Assembly (NCBI RefSeq): GCF_028737205.1
Contig: NZ_JAQZAL010000013.1
Coordinates: 1-64,000, forward strand
From: Actinomycetospora lutea
GTDB taxonomy: Bacteria; Actinomycetota; Actinomycetes; Mycobacteriales; Pseudonocardiaceae
Reading direction: 5' to 3'
DNA: 64,000 bases
A model generated the notes under the pieces. It saw only the letters and a program-made list of their open reading frames with translations. It searched no databases and was not told the DNA's origin. This document shows positions 9,201 to 18,405 of the stretch, piece by piece. Within the stretch, counting starts at the first letter, position 1, and the number at the start of each line of letters is the position of its first letter. The translations under genes and the position numbers were made by a program.

Positions 9201-9943
9201 CACGGAGGTGGGGGCCGTTTGGAGGGAACGACCCGCTCCACAGGGGCCGGGACCGGGTCGTGCGCCCACGACACTATGTTGTATCTGGTACCTGAACACG
9301 CTCTCTCCGACCCAGGACTGGTCCCTGCTACCGCGGCGCAGATAGCCGTCGAACGGCTGGTCCTCGTCTCCGTCCGGGTCAACGAGTCCGTATCACCGCT
9401 GGCTGTACTTGCCTGGTCGTGGGGCCAGGTTCGGTGCTGCGGCGAGGTCTTCCTCGAGCTGCTCGAGTTCGTCGCGGCGACCAGCCCTGGGCGACGTCCT
9501 ACAGGCTTAGCCGCGGCCTTCCCGACGGAACTGGCACCGCGTCCCCGCAGCAGTGCGTGTCCACTAGCGTGCTCTTTCGCGCGGCTCAGGTCAGCGTCTC
9601 ATCTCGCCTTGAACGCCGGCCAGCATCACCGTCCCGGGTGAGTTCGTTGGGTCGCCCGCGAGCGGATTAGAGGCATCCGTATGAACTTCACCCCCGCGGG
9701 GAACGCGAACCGCTCGGGACCCGAACTAGCAGGTGAGCGGCCCGACCTCGGGGGGGAGGAGGCCGGGTCGCTCATTATCGACCCTACGTCGTACTCGGGT
9801 CCTCGATCCCGTTGACGCGCATCTTCTCGACGATCTACTGGTGGGCGGGTGGTGCCGGCGGCCATGGCTGCCGACGTCCACAATGCCGCCGCCGCCCACG
9901 ACCTGGGCACTCGAAGATTCCGGGCTACAGCCCGGACCTCCGC
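9201..9943. other. Stretch without recognisable gene
   Basis: Between the IS3-family element and the small cysteine-rich gene I find no frame with convincing protein character, no tRNA-like fold and no terminator. It may be old debris between two insertion sequences. Confidence 0.4.
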
Positions 9944-10174
9944 TCACATATGGGCGAGCAACCGCTCGTGCCACGCGCTCACCAGCTCGATGCCGGCCGA
10001 GGTACGCGGTGGGCGGCGCGGGGCCCAGGACCATTCGGTCAGGCTGGGCAGCGGCGGGCCGTTGACCGCTCGCGAGATCGTCCGGCAGCCCTGCGAGCAG
10101 TACCGGTCCTCGCTCTCGGCGCTGCGGCGCTCGTGACAGATGCACCGGGCGCATTGTTGGTGCTCGGGAACCAT
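9944..10174 (-). CDS. Small cysteine-rich protein (possible zinc ribbon), hypothetical
   Basis: A 76-residue reading frame starting at ATG 10174, with a weak GGTGGGG site upstream. Four cysteines lie in CARCICHERRSAESEDRYCS plus the following QGC, giving a CxxC...C...C pattern near the N-terminus that could bind one zinc ion. The C-terminal half (GIELVSAWHERLLAHM) looks helical. It lies between two insertion sequences, with the IS21 left end about 200 bp upstream of its start. I do not recognise the family. It could be a transposon passenger or a remnant of the chromosomal gene set; treat as tentative. Confidence 0.42.
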   Translation of the reverse strand: MVPEHQQCARCICHERRSAESEDRYCSQGCRTISRAVNGPPLPSLTEWSWAPRRPPRTSAGIELVSAWHERLLAHM

Positions 10175-10474
10175 GACGAACCCCACCAGGGTCGATCGTC
10201 GGTGGCGGCCCGCCGAGCCGGAACAGGCCGGCTCACCATCGAGAATGAAGCAGCATAGTGCAACTATTGTTTGTGGTGTCTGCGTTGAACGTGTGAGTGA
10301 CTGAGCCGAACTGACCCCATTCGGCCTGTCATCATCACTGAATATCAATCTCGCACGCGGTGGCCGTTCCCTGTCGCCTGCCAGCGAGAAGGGACCGCGT
10401 CTCTGCCACGAGCTAAGGACCACCTCGGTGGTCGCGGGCCGTGGTGTGGAGCGTGGCGGTGGTGGCGCCGGTGG

Positions 10475-11329
10475 TCAACTCGCGGTGTCGGAGTCGTCGG
10501 CGGCGGAGCCGGGGACGGGCTTCTGACGTTGGCGGTAGCTCTGGCCTTCGACGACGAGTTCGTAGGCCGCGGATTGCAGCCGGTCGATCGCGGACTGGGC
10601 CAGTAACGGGTCGGCCATCATGGTCACGATCTCGCCCGGGTCGCGGTTGGACGTGGTGATCATCGAGGCGCTGCGGTGACGCTCGACGACGAGCTCGTAG
10701 AAGTCGCTGGTCTCGGTCGGTCCGAGAGGGTGCAGGGCGAGGTCGTCGAGGATGAGCAGATCGACGCGCTGCAGGCGGCGCATCTCCTCGTCGTAGGTCT
10801 GATCGAGGCGGGCGGCCCGCAGACGCTTGAACATCTTGTCGGCGCGTTCGAAGTGCACCGAATGCTTGCGGCGGACCGCGGCGTGCCCGAGCGCGGTCGC
10901 CAGGAACGTCTTGCCGACCCCGACCGGTCCCATGACCAGCGCGTTGTGGGCATCAGCGAGGAAACGCAGCGAACACAGCTCCGACCACAGCGCGCGGTCG
11001 AACGCGACGGTGGTGGTGTCGTCCCAGGCCTCGAGCATCATCGCGGGGTCGAGCCCGGCCTTCTGGGCGCGCAGGTGCGCGGCTTGACGGTCGCGGCGGG
11101 ATACCTCGTCGGCGAGCAGCATCTCCAGGAAGTCGTGGTGGGCGAGCTGCCCGCTGCGGGCCAGCGCCAGCCGCTCCGGGAGGGTGTCGAGCAGCCGGCC
11201 GAGCTTGAGCCGGCGCATCAGGTTCTTGAGCTCTGCGGAGGGCTCGATGCGCCCCGGGCCCGCGGCCGTCGTCGCCGTGCCGGCGGGTCTGGTGGTCTTG
11301 CGGGCGGGCTGCTTGCCAGCTGCAGTCAT
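10475..11329 (-). CDS. istB: IS21-family transposition helper ATPase IstB
   Basis: A 284-residue AAA+ ATPase that assists the IstA transposase, probably by loading it on target DNA and conferring target immunity. Walker A GPVGVGKT is at about residues 134–141 and Walker B VDLLILDDLALHPL near 195. A sensor-like ITTSNR motif follows, then the typical C-terminal RLQSAAYELVVEGQSYR. An N-terminal low-complexity extension (AGKQPARKTTRPAG) precedes the family core. The start overlaps the istA stop by four bases, so the two are translationally coupled. No sign of damage. Confidence 0.95.
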   Translation of the reverse strand: MTAAGKQPARKTTRPAGTATTAAGPGRIEPSAELKNLMRRLKLGRLLDTLPERLALARSGQLAHHDFLEMLLADEVSRRDRQAAHLRAQKAGLDPAMMLEAWDDTTTVAFDRALWSELCSLRFLADAHNALVMGPVGVGKTFLATALGHAAVRRKHSVHFERADKMFKRLRAARLDQTYDEEMRRLQRVDLLILDDLALHPLGPTETSDFYELVVERHRSASMITTSNRDPGEIVTMMADPLLAQSAIDRLQSAAYELVVEGQSYRQRQKPVPGSAADDSDTAS

Positions 11330-12936
11330 GAGGGCCGCCGGGTGCTGAACTCGCCGGGATCGCGGACGAACCGTCCCGCGGCCGCAACCACTGCGGCATC
11401 GGTGGTCGCGTCGGTGCTGGTGATCTGATCATCGGGCGGTGCCGGCTCGGCGCGAGCCATTGTGTCGATGCCGGCCAGGCCGCGGGTGAGCATGCGTTCG
11501 ATGAGCCCGACGTTGATGACTTCGACCTCGAGGGCGCGGGCGCAGGCGGTGTCGGTCTCGGCGGCGCCGTGACGGCGAGCCAGCCCGAGCAGCCGATAGA
11601 CCTGACGCATCTTGGTCCAGGGCAGCGGGTGCTCCAAGATCGCAGTGGCGTAGGCGCCGACGTGCTCGCCGTAGCCCGCGGCGCGGCGGGCCAGCCCGTC
11701 GAGATCGCGCAGTGCGTAGGCGCTGACCTCGTCGGGCAGGTCGGCCGGGTCGGTCCAGCGCCCGCCGGGTTCCTGACGGGGGTGGACCTTGAGCAGCTGC
11801 CCGCGGTGATAGAGCTTGACCGTGGCCGCGTCCGCCCGCGCGGTGATCCGGGTGCCGATCAGCTCGCCGGGCACCGAGTAGAGCGCCCGGGACACTTCGA
11901 CATGTCGATCCCGGGCCACCTTGGGTGTGCTGAACACCGGGATCATGAACGGCGCCTGCGGCGCCGGGGCCAGCAGCGGCGCTTCCTGGGCGGCGAACAC
12001 CTCGGCAGGCCGCGTGCGGGTGCTGCCGTGGATGCGCATCCCCGCGACGTGGGCGCACCACGCCTCGGCGCGGGCGCGACAGTCCGCGAGATCGACGAAG
12101 TCCTCCCCGGCGAAGAAGTTCCCCCGCACGTACTGCACCGTGCGCTCGACGCGGGGCTTGTCCTGCGGATGACGCACCCGGGCGGGGTCGATCACGAACC
12201 CGCGAGCCTGGGCGTACTCCCGGAACGCGTCGTTGAACCGCGGCTCGAGCGGGTCGGCCCGATCCACGACCGGTTTGAGGTTGTCCGGGATGACCACCGC
12301 GAACACCCCGCCGAAGAACGCCCACGCCGCGTCGAACCCGGCGATCACCGCCTCCAGGGTCTGGCGGTGGGTCGGGAACACGAACACATGCCGGGAGTAG
12401 ACCGCGGTGAAGATCAGCCCGTGGGTGACCCGGCGGGTCCCGCGGACCGGGTCGGGCACCAGCCCGAGCCGACCGAAGTCGACCTGCAGCTCCACGCCGG
12501 GATCGCCGTCGGCGATCGGCACCGTCGCACGACGTCGTCCGAACCCGAGCTCGGTGACCGCGAACCGGTGCAGGGTGCGATACGGCACCACGACGCCGCG
12601 GCGCTCGAGCAGCACATGGGCCTTGGTCAGCGTCAGGCCCTGCTCGATCCAGGTGTTGATCTGCTCGCGGTGCGCGGCGATGGTCTCCCAGGAGGTGCCG
12701 TAGCCCCGGGGCCGGTCCGGGCGCACGGCGGCGATCACCGTGCTCAACAGCTCGTCGCCGAGCTGGCCGGGCCCGTCGTCGCGATCCACGCCGGCGGCCT
12801 GGGCGGCCTCGATGTAGCGGCGCACGGTCTTGCGGTCCGCCGCGGCCAGTCGGGTCACATCCCGCAGCGAGCGACCGTCCAGCCACAACCGAAGGATCTC
12901 TTTCACCTCGACCACGGACACCTCCCGGTAGGACAC
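11326..12936 (-). CDS. istA: IS21-family transposase IstA (DDE)
   Basis: The catalytic transposase has 536 residues. An N-terminal HTH (EVKEILRLWLDGRSLRDVTR, then KTVRRYIEAAQ) binds the terminal repeats. The DDE catalytic core follows, with Asp in LQVDFGRLG, Asp in VVIPDNLKPVVDRADP and Glu in HPQDKPRVERTVQYV. The C-terminal region (LGLARRHGAAETDTACARAL) is typical of IstA. Length is normal. The start is GTG 12936; another GTG about five codons downstream sits behind GGGAGG and could be the real one. Paired with istB inside clean inverted repeats, it appears functional. Confidence 0.94.
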   Translation of the reverse strand: MSYREVSVVEVKEILRLWLDGRSLRDVTRLAAADRKTVRRYIEAAQAAGVDRDDGPGQLGDELLSTVIAAVRPDRPRGYGTSWETIAAHREQINTWIEQGLTLTKAHVLLERRGVVVPYRTLHRFAVTELGFGRRRATVPIADGDPGVELQVDFGRLGLVPDPVRGTRRVTHGLIFTAVYSRHVFVFPTHRQTLEAVIAGFDAAWAFFGGVFAVVIPDNLKPVVDRADPLEPRFNDAFREYAQARGFVIDPARVRHPQDKPRVERTVQYVRGNFFAGEDFVDLADCRARAEAWCAHVAGMRIHGSTRTRPAEVFAAQEAPLLAPAPQAPFMIPVFSTPKVARDRHVEVSRALYSVPGELIGTRITARADAATVKLYHRGQLLKVHPRQEPGGRWTDPADLPDEVSAYALRDLDGLARRAAGYGEHVGAYATAILEHPLPWTKMRQVYRLLGLARRHGAAETDTACARALEVEVINVGLIERMLTRGLAGIDTMARAEPAPPDDQITSTDATTDAAVVAAAGRFVRDPGEFSTRRPS

Positions 12937-13073
12937 GCAGCGACCACAACGGCCGCGCGACCTACCGGACGGGAGCCACGCCGGGTGGTCCCATCACTGG
13001 CAAACAAGTGGTCCCATGCCCGTGGCAGAACGAGGGCTCACCCGGTCCCATGCTCGTGGCAGGCGACATTCCC

Positions 13074-13478
13074 TGGGGATGAGCGGCCTGTTGGCGACCG
13101 GATGCACTGTCCATGGCGTCAAGTAGGTCTCGTCTTCCTGTCGCCGGGGCGCCGAAGCCGAGCCCGATCCACCTCTGTCCATGACGAGCGGCCGGTAGCC
13201 GAACGCCGGCGGAGCGCGACGCCTCGAGGTAGGCCCACCCCCCGGGGGGCTCGTGGGACCGTTTGCTCGGCCGGGCGCACGGTGAGCGAGCCGCCGGAGA
13301 TCTGCCAGTGGTCCTCTTCGGCGAGCGCGATCGCGGCATCCTGCTCACCCTGGGCCCGAACCTGTTGTTCCACGTTCAGACGGACCCCTGCTGTCGGTCC
13401 GTGGGAAGGAGCCCCGAACGACGTCGGGCATGTGTCCATGATCGGGAAGAAGGCAACTTGCCGAGGTCAGAGTCGAAC
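13074..13478. other. Intergenic stretch, possible degenerate fragment
   Basis: No gene can be supported. On the minus strand around 13270–13370 there is a short protein-like string (VRAQGEQDAAIALAEEDHWQ, then ISGGSLTVRP). A weak counterpart lies at about 14815–14900 (HWQIAGGGMLTARPLAEGS). The two may be remains of one duplicated gene, but I cannot name the family. Confidence 0.3.
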
Positions 13479-14456
13479 TCAGACAGTGATCACGACCTTG
13501 CCCATGACGCGGCCGGCCGCGAGGCGCTCGACCGCTTCGGGGGCGTCGCCCAACGCGAAAGAACGGTCCATGGCCGAGGCGACGGCCCCGTCGTCAACGA
13601 ACGCCGCGAGACGATCAAGGCCGGAGAAGTGCTCCTTGTTGGTGACCATGACCAGCCGCTGGGAGACGAAGGGGTTGAGCAGCGTGGCGTGCAGCTGGCG
13701 CCCCATGCCGGGGCTCCACTTGGCGCCGTTCTCTCCGCCGACGATCGCCAGGGTGCCGGTGGGTGCGAGGGCGCGGCGCAGCCTGTTGATCGGCGTGACG
13801 CCGCCGATGTCGAGAATCACGTCGAAGCGGCGCGAGCCATCGGTGATGTCCTCCTGCGTGTAGTCGATGACCTCCGTGGCTCCGAGGTCACGCACGAGCG
13901 CCAATTTGGGCGTGCTGGCGACCCCGGTGACGGTCGCCCCGGCCGCGACGGCGAGCTGGACCGCGTAGGTGCCGACACCGCCGGAGGCCCCGAGGACCAG
14001 GACAGACTGTCCGTCCGTCACGCCGGAGGCGTCGAGCGCGCGCAGCGCCGTGAGTCCGGAGATGGGCATGGCAGCTGCGTGCTCGAAGCTCAGCCTCTTG
14101 GGCTTGTGGGCGAGCTTGTCCTCCCGCGCGACGGCGTACTCGGCGAACGAGCCGCGAGCGATGCCGAACACCTCGTCGCCCACGCCGAAGCGGGTGACGT
14201 TCGGACCGACGGCGACGACATCTCCGGCGACGTCCTGGCCGAGAACCGGGTTCTTCGGCCTGCGCACGCCGAAGCCGAGCAACCGCACGAGGTAGGGCTC
14301 ACCGGTCATCAGGTGCACGTCCCCGCGACTGACCCCGGCCGCGTGCACCCGGACCAGCACCTCACCGTCCCCTGCAGTCGGCTGGTCGATCTCGCGCAGC
14401 TCGAGGACCTCGGCCGACCCATAGGTGTCCTGCACGATGGCCTTCATGGTGGTCAT
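13479..14456 (-). CDS. NAD(P)-dependent quinone-oxidoreductase-like alcohol dehydrogenase (MDR, zinc-free type)
   Basis: A 325-residue medium-chain dehydrogenase/reductase. The GroES-like N-terminal domain contains VLVRVHAAGVSRGDVHLMTG and PVLGQDVAGDVVAVG. The Rossmann domain carries the nucleotide motif VLVLGASGGVGTYAVQLA, ending in RVMGKVVITV. The cysteine ligands of structural zinc are missing and the sequence resembles the quinone oxidoreductase (Qor-like) subgroup, so reduction of quinones or enones with NADPH is likely. ATG 14456 has an AGGAG site. It stands alone between gene-poor stretches. Confidence 0.9.
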   Translation of the reverse strand: MTTMKAIVQDTYGSAEVLELREIDQPTAGDGEVLVRVHAAGVSRGDVHLMTGEPYLVRLLGFGVRRPKNPVLGQDVAGDVVAVGPNVTRFGVGDEVFGIARGSFAEYAVAREDKLAHKPKRLSFEHAAAMPISGLTALRALDASGVTDGQSVLVLGASGGVGTYAVQLAVAAGATVTGVASTPKLALVRDLGATEVIDYTQEDITDGSRRFDVILDIGGVTPINRLRRALAPTGTLAIVGGENGAKWSPGMGRQLHATLLNPFVSQRLVMVTNKEHFSGLDRLAAFVDDGAVASAMDRSFALGDAPEAVERLAAGRVMGKVVITV

Positions 14457-15438
14457 GTCGCTCTCCTGACCGAGGCGGGGCCGCCCTCGTCCGGTGTGGT
14501 GAGGAGCCACCACGACCAGTGATTGCACGGCCGTTCGGATGCCTCCAGGAGGGCCAGACGACCGGATTTGCACCGTCAGGAACTGTCCGTGCGATCGGGT
14601 CGGTCAGGGACCTTCGACCCTGACGGTCTACGAGCTCCCGACGGTTGATGGCGCAGTCGAGGCAGCCGCCTGGATCACGGGCCACACCGTCCAGTTCGCG
14701 GGCGCTCTGCTCGTGATAGCCGGGATGCTTTCGCTCTACCGGCTGCTGCACGTCCCCCTGGTTTCTCCTCAACCGGGTCGGCCCTCGGGACCCCTCCGCG
14801 AGCGGCCGCGCGGTCAGCATCCCGCCGCCGGCGATCTGCCAGTGGCCTCAGCGAGCGCAGTTGGGCGTCTTGCTCGCCCTGGGGTTGAGTCCGTTCCTCC
14901 CCGCTCATGTCCGGCACGCTGCCCGAAGCAGTTCGACGTCGGTCACACCTCATCGCGGGTGGCTGGTCTCCACGTCGACCAGGTCCTCCTGGAGCGCCCC
15001 AGGGCGTTCCACGCCCTCGCGGTGGCCGGCGGGGAGACCAGCCGTGCCCCTCCCCGGAGGTCGCCTGGAGTGAGGGGGTGGCGAGCGCCCCGCTGTCTTC
15101 TCCTTCCTCACGGCGACGAGCGAAAAGAGGGCGACCAGCTCGAAAAGTCTAGACCGCCTCAATCACGGCATGTATCGCATCATTTCCTGACGGTGAGAAG
15201 TCTGTGCGGTGGGCCACCGCGCCATGACGCTCCGCGAGTTTCGGTGTGGCTTCGCGCCGTCCTTCGGCCAGACGGTGGCTAGGCACGGTGTCCGATGAGC
15301 GGGACCTTGAACCAGGTATGTCGCGTTGACGCACGATCGTCGTGGTCGGTCACTGCCCATCGCGGTCTCGACGGCCAGAAGGGCGTTCCCAGGTCACCTC
15401 CCGTGCGAACACGGAGTGCAGCGCCGGGAAGGGCGATC
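14457..15438. other. Gene-poor stretch
   Basis: About 980 bp without a supported gene. On the plus strand around 14640–14760 a hydrophobic segment (AWITGHTVQFAGALLVIAGM, then LSLYRL) looks like one former membrane span. The minus-strand fragment at 14815–14900 resembles that at 13270–13370. Both look like debris. The promoter of the DUF4386 gene should lie near the right end. Confidence 0.35.
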
Positions 15439-16167
15439 ATGACCACCACTGCCCCCAGGGAGACCACCGAACAACCGCCGAGGAATGCGCGCAGGCTCGC
15501 CAGTCTGACGGGCTGGTTGATGGTGATCACTTTTGTCACATCGATACCGGCGTACTTCTTCTTCTACGCACCTCTGCGGGAGGCTCCCGAGTCCATCTCG
15601 GGGTCGGGCATCGATCCCACGGCCAGTATTGCGCTGGGCGCTCTCCTCGAGCTCATCCTGATCGTCGCCAACATCGGCACAGCTGTCGTGCCGTACGCGA
15701 TCTTCCGGCGGTACAGCGAAGGCCTCGCGCTGGGCTACGTCGCTGCTCGCCTGGTCGAGGCCGTCTTCATCGCCATCGGCATCGTCAGCGCGCTGACGTT
15801 CATCTTCATGCGACAGGAAGGCGCTGCAGTTGCCGACCCTGGTCTGGGACTGGTCTTCGCGGCGATCTATGATCGCGCCTTCCTGATCGGCCCGGGAATC
15901 TTCGCGGGCGTCGCGAACGGCATGATCCTCGGCCTGCTCATGTACCGGTCAGGACTCGTACCGCGAGGACTGGCCGTGGTGGGACTGGTCGGAGGTCCGC
16001 TGCTCGTCCTGTCGAGTGTGGCCGTCATGTTCGACGTGATCGATCGTGGCGGCACCGTGCAGGGCCTGGCGACCATCCCCGAGTTCATCTGGGAGCTGTC
16101 GTTCGGCGTGTACCTCATCGTCAGGGGCTTCAAGGCTCCACCAACGCCGGTCGCGGACAACCGCTGA
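15439..16167 (+). CDS. DUF4386-family membrane protein
   Basis: A 242-residue integral membrane protein with about six predicted spans. Examples are LTGWLMVITFVTSIPAYFFF, ALGALLELILIVANIGTAVV, LVEAVFIAIGIVSALTFIFM, GIFAGVANGMILGLLMY and AVVGLVGGPLLVLSSVAVMF. The conserved FRRYSEGLALGYVAARLVEA is characteristic of DUF4386. The biochemical role of the family is unknown. ATG 15439 is preceded by GGGAAGGG. No partner gene is adjacent. Confidence 0.88.
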   Translation: MTTTAPRETTEQPPRNARRLASLTGWLMVITFVTSIPAYFFFYAPLREAPESISGSGIDPTASIALGALLELILIVANIGTAVVPYAIFRRYSEGLALGYVAARLVEAVFIAIGIVSALTFIFMRQEGAAVADPGLGLVFAAIYDRAFLIGPGIFAGVANGMILGLLMYRSGLVPRGLAVVGLVGGPLLVLSSVAVMFDVIDRGGTVQGLATIPEFIWELSFGVYLIVRGFKAPPTPVADNR

Positions 16168-16711
16168 CCGAGCCACTTCGCCCTTCCTGCGGTGACCCTC
16201 GACGTCTTCGGCCGTCCCCGCGGCGCTCGTCGCAAGGAGCACGACGCGAGACACAGAGACGTGGACCTGGAAGCGGAGGCGCACCGTGAGTGCCACTGAC
16301 TTCGAGAGCCACCTGGTCGTGCGGTCCTCTCGCCGCCTTTCACGACGGGCGAGCTCGACGACCAGCCTGACGCGGTCCGCCGGTTGTTCCATTAGACGAT
16401 CGCCGAGGGAAGCCCGGCCGCAAGACAGTTCAGCTGACGATGCAGGGCCATCTCAAGGTCGGGGGGCAGGCAAGGCACCCGGGCAAGTCAAGAGACATGA
16501 AGTTAGAGGGATGCTGTTCGTGCATCAGCTCGTGAATCGAGACCATCATCGGCCTGAGCCCTGATTGACGGTTCGCTCCGGCTGGCGTGGTGAAGATGTC
16601 GATGGCGCTCGCGGGGCGGGTAGGCGCCAGCGACCGGGGGAGCACGTCGACCACCGCCACGACGCATTGCGTATTCCTTCGGGCTGCGGTGGGAACTTCT
16701 GGTACGTCGTT
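16168..16711. other. Intergenic stretch without gene
   Basis: No open frame here has convincing protein character. On the minus strand near 16388–16415 GATCGTCTAATGG resembles the D-arm part of a tRNA, but no matching anticodon or T arm follows within range. Confidence 0.4.
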
Positions 16712-17722
16712 CTATTGCGCGCAGCACGAGGTGAGGCTGTACCAGGTGCCGGGGTCGCGGGCTCCGGTCACCACTTGCCGTATCGCCTCCACCACCAGAG
16801 CGGGATCGTCTTGGTAGATGTCGTGGCCGCTGCGGGCGGCGATGCTGTGTCGAGCGGCCGGGGTGAGCGTGGCGAGGTCGTCCTGCAACGTCCGCCAGCT
16901 CCGTTCCAGCTCCGCGACCGGGAATCCCGGGATGGGGACCTCGACCGCCTGGCCCCGGGTGAGCACGGCCAACGGGATCGGCCGCAGCGGCACCGCCGTC
17001 CGGGTCTGGGCCAGCAGGGCGTCGCTGCGGTCGGCGTCGACCAGCTCGAAGTCGGGATACTGCTCTCGCAGGGAGGAAGGCCCACCCTGCACCTCGGCGA
17101 GCTGTTCGGGGGTCAACAGGCGCCGCAGCTCTGAGTTGTACCGCTCGTGGGCGGCGTCGACGAGGACCATCCCGACGACGTCTTCGGGATGGGCAGCGGC
17201 GTAGAGGCGGGCGTAGAGGCCGCCCAGTGAGTGGGCCGCGAGCACGTAGGGGCCGGGGACACGGGCAGCGTGTAGCAGGGCATACAGGTCGGCGACCGTG
17301 TCCTCGGCCGAGCGAGGCTGAGGCACCGGGTCGCTGCGGCTGCGTTCGGCCGGGTCGTCGACCGACTCACCGACGGTACCGGGCCGGTCGTAGGCACAGA
17401 CCCGGGTGAACCCGGAAGCTCCCGGGAGGACCGCCGGTGACGGCACACCAGGGGACAGCGCGCTCCATGCGCTGCCGCGATTCCCGTAGCCGGCGATCAG
17501 GACGACGGTCGGGCCGCCCGTGCCGCGGCACTCGAGGTACATCCTCCTGCCGCCGACATCGACGAGGCCAGCGAATTCATCGCTCCCAGGACGTGGTGCG
17601 CTCGACGCCGCCGAGCTGCACGCCGTTGCCATGAGCAGTACACAGATCACCGCGGCGACCAACGCTCGGATGAACGACCTTCTCAACTCCGCGCTCCGCT
17701 GTCCGCTGTCCGCTGTCCTCAA
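16712..17722 (-). CDS. Lipoprotein alpha/beta hydrolase
   Basis: A 336-residue secreted alpha/beta hydrolase. The N-terminus carries RRSFIRALVAAVICVLLMAT followed by AC, a lipoprotein signal peptide with lipidated Cys at about residue 35, so the enzyme should be anchored outside the membrane. The catalytic domain shows the oxyanion region VVLIAGYGNRGSAW, nucleophile Ser165 in AAHSLGGLY, and the terminal histidine in RSGHDIYQDDP. Family members hydrolyse esters or related bonds in small molecules; the substrate cannot be read from sequence. It is a single gene in the inferred island. Confidence 0.88.
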   Translation of the reverse strand: MRTADSGQRSAELRRSFIRALVAAVICVLLMATACSSAASSAPRPGSDEFAGLVDVGGRRMYLECRGTGGPTVVLIAGYGNRGSAWSALSPGVPSPAVLPGASGFTRVCAYDRPGTVGESVDDPAERSRSDPVPQPRSAEDTVADLYALLHAARVPGPYVLAAHSLGGLYARLYAAAHPEDVVGMVLVDAAHERYNSELRRLLTPEQLAEVQGGPSSLREQYPDFELVDADRSDALLAQTRTAVPLRPIPLAVLTRGQAVEVPIPGFPVAELERSWRTLQDDLATLTPAARHSIAARSGHDIYQDDPALVVEAIRQVVTGARDPGTWYSLTSCCAQ

Positions 17723-17808
17723 TATCCGCGCCGAGCCGTCGTGGCTCTTCGGTGAGCCCGCAAAGCACTGCCGGAACCGGCGCGCCGCTGTCAGGTGACC
17801 GATGGCGC

Positions 17809-18405
17809 CTAATACAACCAGGGCTCCCGCAGGTCGATGAATTCGATGTTCGCCATCATCTCGGAGAATTCATTCATCTCCGCTGCGAGCTCGGCGGGGG
17901 GCTCGTTGGTCTCGTTGGCCCGCGCGTCGGCCTCACTGGTGAAGTACGCCGCCTCGACGTACGTGTCCGCGCCTGTCCAGATCCGGATTCCGCCGATGAG
18001 GTCGGGCCGGAACGCGGCGGCATGCTCGGCGAGCCTTGAGTCCAGGTGCCGCAGCCGCTCGCGGTCCGGTGCGGTGCCCTTCATGAGCTGGACGAATCCC
18101 GCGGCGTCGGAGCCACCGGCCAGGAAGGTGTCGACCTCCTTCGAGTCGGCGAACGTGACCTCCCCGTCGAAGCACTTCTCGGCCTCGGCCCACCAACGGC
18201 CCTGCTCCGGTCGTTCGCTGTTGGCCTTCGCAGCCACGGCGGATTCGAAACGCGCCAGGGCGTAGCCCCGGTCGTCGTCGGCGATCCCAACGGTCGTTCC
18301 GAGGTACCCGGCAGCTCCTGGCCGAAGCTCGGTCATCCACCGGTCCATCTGGCGGCGCAAGCCCTCGCGATCACCCACCCGGCCTTCGATCACCTGGACG
18401 AACAT
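17809..18405 (-). CDS. Conserved hypothetical protein, two dimeric alpha/beta-barrel-like halves
   Basis: A soluble protein of 198 residues starting at ATG 18405 behind GAGGAGG. It seems to be built of two halves that begin alike: MFVQVIEGRVGDREGLRRQM at the N-terminus and FVQLMKGTAPDRERLRHLDS in the middle. Each is followed by a strand-rich part (GIADDDRGYALARFES; YVEAAYFTSEADAR). This resembles a tandem antibiotic-biosynthesis-monooxygenase-like (ABM/dimeric barrel) fold. I cannot assign a reaction. It stands alone. Confidence 0.75.
   Translation of the reverse strand: MFVQVIEGRVGDREGLRRQMDRWMTELRPGAAGYLGTTVGIADDDRGYALARFESAVAAKANSERPEQGRWWAEAEKCFDGEVTFADSKEVDTFLAGGSDAAGFVQLMKGTAPDRERLRHLDSRLAEHAAAFRPDLIGGIRIWTGADTYVEAAYFTSEADARANETNEPPAELAAEMNEFSEMMANIEFIDLREPWLY

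Larger units (their letters stand above)
10372..13068 (-). mobile_element. Complete IS21-family insertion sequence (2,697 bp) with 5-bp target duplication
   Basis: The left end begins TGTCGCCTGCCA at 10372 and the right end, read inward from 13068, begins with the same TGTCGCCTGCCA. Both are followed by recurring GGGACC units (for example in ATGGGACCGG and ATGGGACCAC near the right end). Multiple subterminal repeats are a hallmark of IS21 elements and are transposase binding sites. The element is flanked by TTCCC at 10367–10371 and TTCCC at 13069–13073, a 5-bp direct repeat within the 4–8 bp expected for IS21. Both istA and istB are intact, so it may be active and recently inserted. Confidence 0.93.

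Noticed and set aside
16380-16420. tRNA-like 5' half (GATCGTCTAATGG) on the minus strand
   Set aside because: No anticodon stem or T arm follows at the right distance, and no acceptor pairing could be found; most likely chance or a very old fragment.
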